Assembly (NCBI GenBank): GCA_946184255.1
Contig: CAMHFA010000006.1
Coordinates: 1 to 15,895, forward strand
DNA from: an uncultured Bacteroidales bacterium
GTDB lineage: Bacteria > Bacteroidota > Bacteroidia > Bacteroidales > UBA932
Reading direction: 5' to 3'
DNA: 15,895 nucleotides
Below, in pieces: positions 8,411 to 14,673 of this stretch. Each line of letters starts with the position of its first letter. Position 1 is the stretch's first letter. The translations under genes were made by a program, and so were the position numbers. Under the pieces are notes generated by a model. That model ran no database searches and was not told the DNA's origin. It saw nothing but the letters and a program-made list of their open reading frames with translations.

Positions 8411-8418
8411 AAACAGAA
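8397..8418 (-). repeat. Inverted copy of the shared susC start-site sequence (left copy)
   Basis: These 22 bp, running from 8 nt before the ATG to codon 5, are identical in inverted orientation to 8828-8849 at the other susC. After this block the coding DNA stays similar through the signal peptide with mostly synonymous changes. The core GTTTATGAGTAAAC is itself a 5-bp inverted repeat around TGAG, so the start codon could sit in a small, weak RNA hairpin. Confidence 0.8.
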
Positions 8419-8457
8419 GAATTAAAATGGTTTAGAACTTCCTGATTGATTGTTAAT

Positions 8458-8474
8458 TGACTTGTTTAGTAAAA
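8458..8474 (-). repeat. 17-bp inverted repeat, left copy, in the leader of the minus-strand susC
   Basis: Read on the minus strand it is TTTTACTAAACAAGTCA, ending 47 nt before the ATG at 8410. It matches perfectly, in inverted orientation, the copy at 8771-8787, although sequence on either side differs. It lies in the loop of an 8-bp inverted repeat (CTTCCTGA at 8438-8445, TCAGGAAG at 8477-8484). It could be a recombination site or a conserved leader element. Confidence 0.85.
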
Positions 8475-8654
8475 CTTCAGGAAGCCCAGATTTGACCTCC
8501 GTTTTGAGACACGAAACCACGTTTGTCGGAGAAGTTCAATTAGCTGAAAATGATGGCACTTAGGCATAGTGAATCCCACCATGGTGTCTCATTATCAACA
8601 AGTTACTTTTCGGCGTTTAGGGTAATATATTGATAATGAAATAGTTAGAATCAT

Positions 8655-8685
8655 TTTGTATTTTTTTCATTTGTTACTATATTTG
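8655..8685 (+). promoter_or_regulatory. Consensus Bacteroidetes promoter for the plus-strand susC
   Basis: TTTG at 8655-8658 and TATATTTG at 8678-8685 are separated by 19 nt, matching the Bacteroidetes consensus TTTG-(19 to 21)-TAnnTTTG exactly. The predicted start of transcription is about 8690-8692, giving a leader near 145 nt. That leader begins with a hairpin of 8 bp with one bulge (TCC-TCGGA at 8691-8698, TCCGA-T-GGA at 8708-8716). The promoter lies between the two copies of the 17-bp inverted repeat. Confidence 0.75.
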
Positions 8686-8770
8686 CTCGTTCCTCGGATA
8701 CTTTTTGTCCGATGGATTTTTAGGTTAGTTTTACTTTAATGTTAACGAGACACGCATAATTTTTAGCATT

Positions 8771-8787
8771 TTTTACTAAACAAGTCA
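8771..8787 (+). repeat. 17-bp inverted repeat, right copy, in the leader of the plus-strand susC
   Basis: TTTTACTAAACAAGTCA ends 48 nt before the ATG at 8836 and is the perfect inverted partner of 8458-8474. The 296 bp between the copies contain the only consensus promoter seen in this intergenic region. Confidence 0.85.
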
Positions 8788-8827
8788 TTTAATAAAATAA
8801 TCCAACACTATTTTATTTCTAAAATCA

Positions 8828-8849
8828 TTCTGTTTATGAGTAAACGTTT
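8828..8849 (+). repeat. Shared susC start-site sequence (right copy)
   Basis: This is the 22-bp perfect inverted partner of 8397-8418, covering the last 8 nt of the leader and the first codons of the plus-strand susC. Both genes therefore begin with the same MSKRFITALLVLL signal peptide encoded by nearly the same DNA. Confidence 0.8.
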
Positions 8850-11800
8850 CATTACGGCTTTGCTCGTACTTCTATTCATGGGAGTACAGGCATTCGCTCA
8901 GTCTTCCGTGTCCGGAAAGGTTACGGATCAGTCTGGGGAACCTCTTGTCGGAGTGAATGTCCTCGTAAAGGGCACCACTAACGGCACGATGACAGATCTT
9001 GATGGAAAATACACCCTGTCCAACTTGAAGCAGGGCGCCGTCCTGGTCTTCTCCAGCATCGGCTTCGCTTCCCAGGAAGTGAATGTCGGATCACAGCGCA
9101 ACATCAATGTCCAGCTGAAGGACGATGCAGCGTTCCTCGACGAGGTTGTGGTTGTGGGTTACGGTACTGCCCGTAAAAAGGACGTATCCGGAGCTATCGC
9201 CAGCGTCAACTTCGGCAATGACAGCAACATTTCTTCGCTGCCTAACCCGAACGCCCTCGCCGGATTGTCCAGCCGTGTTGCTGGTCTCAACTACGCACCT
9301 ACCAGCACTGCCGGTGGTGACAACACCTCCACGATGACCATCCGTGGTAAGAACGCCATCCCTACAGGAGGAAGCATTTCCTCAAGTGCCCAGAGCGTCA
9401 ACCAGCCTCTGCTCGTCATCGACGGTGTTCTCTCTTATGGTTCGATCAACTCGATCAACACTGCTGACATCCAGAGCATCGACGTCCTGAAGGATGCTTC
9501 CGCAGCTGCTATCTACGGATCCCGTGCTGCTAACGGTGTTATCATCATCACCACCAAGCGCGGAACAAGCGAGAAGCCGGTCGTCAACTTCAACGCCAGC
9601 CTCAGCCTTTCCGACTGGAGCCGCATGCCCAAGATGGTGAATGACAAGGAGACCTTCCTGAAGAACCGTTTCTTCAGCCAGAAGGCTATCGGTAACGCAA
9701 ACTTCAAGGACAAGGAATGGAGCGATTTCGGAAGCCTGGACAATGCAGCCAATTCCGGACTCCTTTCAGCCCGTGAACTTGATGCTTGGAATGAAGGTCA
9801 GTGGGTAAACTGGCTGGAAGAGATCTCACGCAGGGGTGTCGGACAGAAGTACGATGTCAGCGTGGGTGGAAAGGCCAAGAACGTCAGCTACTATGTTTCA
9901 TCCGACTACACCCGTCAGCAGGGTATCCGCAAGGGTGATGATTACGAGAAAGCCGGCGCCATGGGTAAGGTTGACATCAACGTCAACGAATGGCTTACCG
10001 TCGGTGCAAAGGCCAATTACCTTTGGGCCAACAGCTGGGGCCAGACCGCAAAGATCCAGAACGCATTCTGGATGACCCCTCTTTCATTCGTCCATGCTAT
10101 CCAGCCTGGCTATGAGAACTGGTACAACAGTGTTCCTGACGGCAACACCGCCAGCCCTTATTGGGGAGCAGGTGAAAACGACTCGCACCTTTGGACCCAG
10201 CGTGGCAGCAAGAGCGCCAACCTCAACGGTGTCGCCTATGCCCAGATCGATTTCCCGTTCATCCCTGGATTGAGCTACAAGATCACCATGCAGGGTCAGC
10301 GTAACGCTTCCTACTCTGACGTGTTCAACAGGCCTGAGATCAAGGTTAATACAGAAAGGGTTACCGACATGGACAACCCTCAGCAGTTCAATGCTTCCGC
10401 CAGCGGTAACTCCTCCATGTCCAACTATGCCGCCTGGAACATCGACCAGATCCTGACTTACACCAAGGATTTCGGAAGGCATCACATGGACTACATGCTG
10501 GGTTACACCCGTGAAAAGACCAACAGCAATGGTCTCTCCATCGGATTCAGCGGCTTCGACACTCCTACCAACCTTGCTCAATACAACCTGTCCACCGCTA
10601 CAACATGGACACCTAACAGAACCCGCGTTGAATCACAGGCTGTAGGTTATCTCGCACGCGCCAATTACAACTACGCTAATAAGTACTATGCTACCGTGAA
10701 CTTCCGTCGTGACGGTTATTCCGCCTTCGGAATCGGTCACAAGTGGGGCAACTTCTACGGTGCATCCGCCGCATGGGTTATCTCCAATGAGGAATTCATG
10801 AAGGATGGAATGTTCGACTTCCTGAAGCTCCGTCTCTCCTGGGGACAGAATGGTTCCCGTTCCGTCTCTCCTGGAGCAACCCAGGCTACTGTTGAGAAGA
10901 CCACAAGCAACAACGGTAACATCTCTATGACTTGGCTTGGTGATGCCAGCAACCTTGGTATGGCCATGACCAATGTTCCTAACCCCAACCTTACCTGGGC
11001 TACTGTTGAGAAATACAACATCGGTTTGGATTTCTCACTTCTTGAGACCCGCCTGAATGGTAGTGTGGATGTCTATGCCGGCAACACCATCAACATGCTT
11101 GTCCGCCGTAGTGCTCCTTACTTCTCCGGTTACACAGATGTGTGGGACAACGTAGGTAAGGTGTCCAACAAGGGTATTGAAATTGCCCTCAATTCCATCA
11201 ATGTCAATGGAAACGGCAGGGAGACCTTCCGTTGGGAGAGCAACCTTGTGTTCGACTCCAATGCCAACAAACTCGTTTCCCTCTTCGGTCCTGGCTATGA
11301 TGGCAAGGAGGCAGACGATATCGCAAATGCCACTTCTTATGGTTTTGACTCCTACTACGCCCTCCAGGTCGGTTATCCTATCGGTGCCGCTTACGACGTA
11401 AAGAAACTTGGAGTATTCCAGAACCAGGCCGAGATCGATGCCCACAAGGTTCAGCCGGATGCTGTCCCTGGTGACATCAAGTTCGAAGACTACAATGGTG
11501 ACGGCAAGATCTCCGCAGATGACCGTCATTACATCGGTTCCCCGGATCCTCTCTTCACTGTGAACTTCGCCAATACGCTGGCTTGGAAGGGATTCTCCCT
11601 CTATTTCAACTTCCGTTGGGCCCAGGGTAACCAGACTCACTTCCTCTGGTTCGACCCGAACGCTTTCGGAACAACGATGACCGGAGGCGCCCAGCTTGCA
11701 TCTGTCAAGCCTTGGCAGGCTGAAGGTGACGGAGACAGGTATCCTCGTTATGGATGGGGTACCTCCACTCTTGGAAAGTCCCTCAACTATCAGTTCTGGA

Positions 11801-12048
11801 ACCCCCGTTCCTTCCTCAAGCTGAAGGACCTCGTACTCTCTTACAATCTCGAGCCCAGATGGACAAAGGCCATCGGTCTGAACGCAACCCGTATCTATGT
11901 CGCTGCAACAGACCTTATCACGATCTCCAACTGGTCTGGTATCGATCCTGAAAATGCAGGTACAATCGCCGCCAACGCCGGTTCAGACCGCTATGGCAGC
12001 AACGGAGCCTACAAGACTGTTACCGTCGGTATCAATCTGACATTCTAA
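8836..12048 (+). CDS. SusC-like TonB-dependent outer-membrane glycan transporter (pair 2)
   Basis: This 1070-residue protein is of usual SusC length. Signal peptide about 1-22 (ends AFAQ). A carboxypeptidase-D-like domain follows (about 24-96: VSGKVTDQSGEPLVGVNV to INVQLKDD), then the canonical TonB-box segment DEVVVVGYGT (102-111), a plug domain (about 116-243) with TIRGKNA, LLVIDGV and VLKDASAAAIYGSRAANGV, and a beta-barrel ending VTVGINLTF with a terminal Phe. It imports oligosaccharide bound by the partner SusD encoded 19 nt downstream. It is driven by a consensus promoter with a leader of about 145 nt. Codons are strongly biased (CGT/CGC for Arg, AAG for Lys, AAC for Asn) compared with the lipoprotein and ATPase genes downstream, which suggests high expression. 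The barrel sequence differs clearly from that of the divergent SusC, so the ligand is probably different. Substrate unknown. Confidence 0.97.
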   Translation: MSKRFITALLVLLFMGVQAFAQSSVSGKVTDQSGEPLVGVNVLVKGTTNGTMTDLDGKYTLSNLKQGAVLVFSSIGFASQEVNVGSQRNINVQLKDDAAFLDEVVVVGYGTARKKDVSGAIASVNFGNDSNISSLPNPNALAGLSSRVAGLNYAPTSTAGGDNTSTMTIRGKNAIPTGGSISSSAQSVNQPLLVIDGVLSYGSINSINTADIQSIDVLKDASAAAIYGSRAANGVIIITTKRGTSEKPVVNFNASLSLSDWSRMPKMVNDKETFLKNRFFSQKAIGNANFKDKEWSDFGSLDNAANSGLLSARELDAWNEGQWVNWLEEISRRGVGQKYDVSVGGKAKNVSYYVSSDYTRQQGIRKGDDYEKAGAMGKVDINVNEWLTVGAKANYLWANSWGQTAKIQNAFWMTPLSFVHAIQPGYENWYNSVPDGNTASPYWGAGENDSHLWTQRGSKSANLNGVAYAQIDFPFIPGLSYKITMQGQRNASYSDVFNRPEIKVNTERVTDMDNPQQFNASASGNSSMSNYAAWNIDQILTYTKDFGRHHMDYMLGYTREKTNSNGLSIGFSGFDTPTNLAQYNLSTATTWTPNRTRVESQAVGYLARANYNYANKYYATVNFRRDGYSAFGIGHKWGNFYGASAAWVISNEEFMKDGMFDFLKLRLSWGQNGSRSVSPGATQATVEKTTSNNGNISMTWLGDASNLGMAMTNVPNPNLTWATVEKYNIGLDFSLLETRLNGSVDVYAGNTINMLVRRSAPYFSGYTDVWDNVGKVSNKGIEIALNSINVNGNGRETFRWESNLVFDSNANKLVSLFGPGYDGKEADDIANATSYGFDSYYALQVGYPIGAAYDVKKLGVFQNQAEIDAHKVQPDAVPGDIKFEDYNGDGKISADDRHYIGSPDPLFTVNFANTLAWKGFSLYFNFRWAQGNQTHFLWFDPNAFGTTMTGGAQLASVKPWQAEGDGDRYPRYGWGTSTLGKSLNYQFWNPRSFLKLKDLVLSYNLEPRWTKAIGLNATRIYVAATDLITISNWSGIDPENAGTIAANAGSDRYGSNGAYKTVTVGINLTF

Positions 12049-12067
12049 CATTAACACAGAAAGAATT

Positions 12068-14104
12068 ATGAAGATTTACAAAATATTCGCTGCTCTTTCA
12101 GCCTGTGTCATTCTCTTCAGCGCCTGCAACGATGAGGCATTCCTTGAGGAAAAATCCTACAAGAACGACTCTGCGGGTTTCTACCAGTCTGAGCGTGCTA
12201 TGGAAATCGGTCTTGCTTCCTGCTATGCAGAAGTGCAGTACATGATTTACGGTTGCATGCGTACGACTCACTCTTTCATGCTCCTTGGTGTCGGACTTGA
12301 CTCCTTCTCCGAGACAAGCGCCACTGACCACATGTCCAACTGGGCAACCCTTACCGATCAGAGTGGTTACGCCCGTCACTGGCCTGACTATATGTACAAA
12401 CTTGCCAACCGTGCCAACACAGTCGTGGACATGATTGACCAGAACGAAGATGTCACCTATTCAACTGCCACCAAGAAGAATGAGCTCCGCGCAGAAGCCG
12501 TCTTCTTCAGGGCTTGGGCTTATCGTGTCCTCGCCGGCATGTACGGTGGTGTCATGTATTCAGAGCACATGACCACTGAGGCCCGTTATGACTACGAACT
12601 CCTCTCCCGCCAGGAAGCTTGGGAGAAGATCGCCGAGGACTTCAAGTGGGCTGAGGAGAACCTTCCTACCTCCCCGCGTTTGATGGGAACCATTACCAAA
12701 GCTGCCGCTGCCCATTACCTTGCTGAGACCTATCTTGCTCTCGGTAAGTTCAAGGAGGCAGAGGATGCTGCATCCCGCGTCATAAATGGCCAGGATGGTA
12801 ACTACGCCCTCATGACAACCCGTTTCGGTAACCGTGCCGACCAGGCCGTTGACCGCTATGGCAATTCCCTTGCAGCCCCTCAGGGTGCTTATTGGGATCT
12901 CTTCCGCAGCTCCGCAAAGACTGATGGAACGAACGCAAAGGACGGTAACTCGAATGACCCTGCCAACAAGGAAGCCATCTGGGTTTGCCAGTCTGACTTC
13001 TCCAATTCCGATCAGTGGACCCTCGGTGGTTCCGGTGACTCCTGGTGGCGTACCCACACTGCTCCTATCGAGGCAGTCTGGTCACCTTGGGTTCCTATGG
13101 GTGGAAAGAACGGTACCCGTAAGGATAAGGACGGAAACGTCTTCTACATCTTCTCTACTGATGCAGTCTGCTTCCCTGCCGGAGTCAATGTACCTAATGC
13201 AGGTGCTCCTAACAAGGATGTCAAGGATGCAGTCGGCCGCAAGGTTATGTACAACCTCAGTACTGGTATCGACTCTCTTGCTTGCCGTTCCCAGGGTAAT
13301 GGTGCCGCTTACGGACTTACCCTCCTGGCGAATGAATATGTTACCCGTCCCGCCGGTGACATCAACGGCAGTGTATGGGATGATCCTAACGACTTCCGCG
13401 GTTCTGAGGTCATGATCCAGCGCGACTACTACACCCCTTCAGGCAAAAAGTGGTCACAGATCAAGGCTGAACTCAAACAGCGTGAACTCGATCATCCTGG
13501 TGACAACGCCTATGTCATCACTGCAAGTGACACTATGAACATCACTCCTCGTTTCTGGAAGTTCTCCGATGACAAGCATCCGTTCCGTAACGTCTATGCT
13601 TACAACATCTACGACTGCGACTTCTACATGATCCGTATCGCCGAGACCTATCTGCTCCGCGCAGAGGCCCGTCTTGCCCAGAACAACCTCGCCGGTGCTG
13701 CAGCTGACATCAATGTCATCCGTGACCGTGCAGGTGCCAAGAGGGCTGACGCAAGCCAGATCGACATCGATTACATCATGGACGAGCGTATCCGTGAGCT
13801 CTTCGGAGAGGAGCAGCGTTGGATCACCCTCAGCCGTCTGTCATGCAACCCGAACGCTACCTATGTGACTTCCAAGTATCCTACACAGGATGCCACCAAG
13901 TCCAATTACATGTACGAGCGTGTACGCAAGTATGGCTTTGGTTACGAAGGTGTCGCCAACAATCCTCGTGAGTCCTATGTTGACAAGATGGGTAAGACCC
14001 GTCACTACAGCAACTTCAAGCCTCACAACTATGTGTTCCCGATCCCTGCTCAGATCATCGATTCCAACAAGGATAAGCAGATCCCTCAGAATGCAGGTTA
14101 TTAA
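12068..14104 (+). CDS. SusD-like outer-membrane glycan-binding lipoprotein (pair 2)
   Basis: This 678-residue lipoprotein has signal peptide and lipobox LFSAC with Cys20; the following residues NDEAFLEE are acidic, as in lipoprotein export signals that send Bacteroidetes lipoproteins to the cell surface. It is larger than most SusD proteins (about 500-600), so extra loops are likely. Typical features are NRANTVVDMID (about 115-125), the RAEAVFFRAWAYRVLAGMYGGV helix and loop (about 141-162), AAAHYLAETYLALGKFKEAE (a TPR-like unit), RIAETYLLRAEARL (about 521-534), MDERIRELFGEEQRW, and a canonical C-terminus PIPAQIIDSNKDKQIPQNAGY. It is co-transcribed with susC 19 nt upstream and forms its surface lid. 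It shares the strong codon bias of that gene. A strong terminator begins 19 nt after the stop. The glycan bound cannot be read from sequence. Confidence 0.95.
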   Translation: MKIYKIFAALSACVILFSACNDEAFLEEKSYKNDSAGFYQSERAMEIGLASCYAEVQYMIYGCMRTTHSFMLLGVGLDSFSETSATDHMSNWATLTDQSGYARHWPDYMYKLANRANTVVDMIDQNEDVTYSTATKKNELRAEAVFFRAWAYRVLAGMYGGVMYSEHMTTEARYDYELLSRQEAWEKIAEDFKWAEENLPTSPRLMGTITKAAAAHYLAETYLALGKFKEAEDAASRVINGQDGNYALMTTRFGNRADQAVDRYGNSLAAPQGAYWDLFRSSAKTDGTNAKDGNSNDPANKEAIWVCQSDFSNSDQWTLGGSGDSWWRTHTAPIEAVWSPWVPMGGKNGTRKDKDGNVFYIFSTDAVCFPAGVNVPNAGAPNKDVKDAVGRKVMYNLSTGIDSLACRSQGNGAAYGLTLLANEYVTRPAGDINGSVWDDPNDFRGSEVMIQRDYYTPSGKKWSQIKAELKQRELDHPGDNAYVITASDTMNITPRFWKFSDDKHPFRNVYAYNIYDCDFYMIRIAETYLLRAEARLAQNNLAGAAADINVIRDRAGAKRADASQIDIDYIMDERIRELFGEEQRWITLSRLSCNPNATYVTSKYPTQDATKSNYMYERVRKYGFGYEGVANNPRESYVDKMGKTRHYSNFKPHNYVFPIPAQIIDSNKDKQIPQNAGY

Positions 14105-14123
14105 TAGCTTATAAATCATAATT

Positions 14124-14153
14124 GACCGGCTCCGCCAAGGGGCCGGTCTTTTT
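14124..14153 (+). terminator. Rho-independent terminator of the susC-susD pair 2 operon
   Basis: A 10-bp GC-rich stem with one T-G pair (GACCGGCTCC at 14124-14133, GGGGCCGGTC at 14139-14148) closes on loop GCCAA and is followed immediately by TTTTT. It begins 19 nt after the susD stop and ends 7 nt before the next gene. Confidence 0.93.
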
Positions 14154-14160
14154 ATTGACC

Positions 14161-14607
14161 ATGAGACACTTCTTATTGATAATACTATCTTTCGCACTTA
14201 TTCTCGTTTCATGCGGAGAACGAGGACTGGCTCCCATAGCAAAAACCCATCTCCAACAAAAAGTAAATGAGGAGATGTCGGCTTTCCTCGGAGTCATAGG
14301 AGACTCTGAAGTCAAAGACCTCAAACTCATCTACGATTGTGACAGCCTCTGCATATTCCAGGGACACGCAATCGGAAAGACCGAAGAGGGACAATTGATC
14401 AAAGAATCGATCCGCTATATCTTCGTAAAAGACTCTTTTGTAAGCGCAATCAGCGGAAAACCGACATATTATGAAGCCGTCAGAGGAGCCGATTACATGT
14501 CAGGAAAAGAAATCAAGGATTTCAAAAGAAAGATGGACGAAGGAGGGACCAACCTTTACCAGCAGTACCTGGCCATGGGCGACATGGTGGAAATGCCGAA
14601 TATGTAA
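14161..14607 (+). CDS. Small lipoprotein of unknown function
   Basis: This is a 148-residue protein. The ATG at 14161 is chosen because it begins a clean lipoprotein signal (MRHFLLIILSFALILVSC, Cys18 in lipobox LVSC). An in-frame TTG at 14122 would put the start inside the preceding terminator and a long extension before the signal. The mature part (CGERGLAPIAKTHLQQ...) is about 130 residues, charged, with a second Cys pair at C60 and C64 (DCDSLC) and no further membrane segment. I do not recognise a family. It is anchored in a membrane facing the periplasm or outside. No consensus promoter fits in the 7 nt after the terminator, so expression may depend on readthrough or a promoter overlapping the terminator. 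Its codon use (AGA, AAA, ATA present) differs from the susD upstream, arguing it is not part of that operon in function. Confidence 0.8.
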   Translation: MRHFLLIILSFALILVSCGERGLAPIAKTHLQQKVNEEMSAFLGVIGDSEVKDLKLIYDCDSLCIFQGHAIGKTEEGQLIKESIRYIFVKDSFVSAISGKPTYYEAVRGADYMSGKEIKDFKRKMDEGGTNLYQQYLAMGDMVEMPNM

Positions 14608-14621
14608 ATGCAACCACCTTG

Positions 14622-14652
14622 TTTGGAATTGTAAAATATTTACGTAAATTTG
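14622..14652 (+). promoter_or_regulatory. Consensus Bacteroidetes promoter for the ATPase gene
   Basis: TTTG at 14622-14625 and TAAATTTG at 14645-14652 are 19 nt apart, an exact fit to TTTG-(19 to 21)-TAnnTTTG. Predicted transcription start is about 14657-14660, leaving only about 15 nt before the ATG at 14674. Confidence 0.7.
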
Positions 14653-14673
14653 CGTAACGTAAAACTACGTAAA
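14639..14673 (+). promoter_or_regulatory. CGTAA motif array overlapping promoter and leader of the ATPase gene
   Basis: Four CGTAA copies begin at 14643, 14653, 14658 and 14668, spaced 10, 5 and 10 nt. The first lies in the perfect 10-bp palindrome TTTACGTAAA (14639-14648). The array covers the -7 box, the predicted start of transcription and the short leader up to the ATG, where a bound protein would block transcription. This is consistent with an operator, possibly for autoregulation; the binding protein is unknown. Confidence 0.5.

Larger units (their letters stand above)
8411..8835. promoter_or_regulatory. 425-bp divergent regulatory region between the two susC genes
   Basis: This AT-rich region has no supportable gene. 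It holds, left to right: an 8-bp inverted repeat (8438-8445 with 8477-8484) enclosing a 17-bp box; the 17-bp box on the minus strand (8458-8474); about 300 bp containing one consensus promoter directed to the right (8655-8685) and a small hairpin just after its predicted start (8691-8716); and the inverted second copy of the 17-bp box (8771-8787). The minus strand here has no TTTG (no CAAA occurs on the plus strand), so no standard -33 or -7 box faces the left-hand susC. No regulator gene is present. Confidence 0.75.

Noticed and set aside
8174..8425. Plus-strand open frame across the start of the minus-strand susC
   Set aside because: It is antisense to the signal peptide and regulatory domain and has no promoter or family resemblance.
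10084..11640. Minus-strand open frames of 165, 88 and 201 codons under the plus-strand susC
   Set aside because: They lie antisense to a canonical SusC barrel, lack promoters and recognisable domains, and arise from its strong codon bias.
14122..14160. Extended TTG start for the small lipoprotein
   Set aside because: The extension lies within the terminator hairpin and would place residues before a lipoprotein signal peptide; the ATG at 14161 gives a proper signal.
14650..14673. Extended TTG start for the ATPase
   Set aside because: It overlaps the TAAATTTG promoter box and encodes a repetitive stretch from the CGTAA motifs; the ATG at 14674 fits the family start.
14639..14673. CGTAA repeats as a CRISPR or plasmid iteron array
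   Set aside because: There are only four 5-bp units with no spacers, no cas or replication gene, and they coincide with a promoter.
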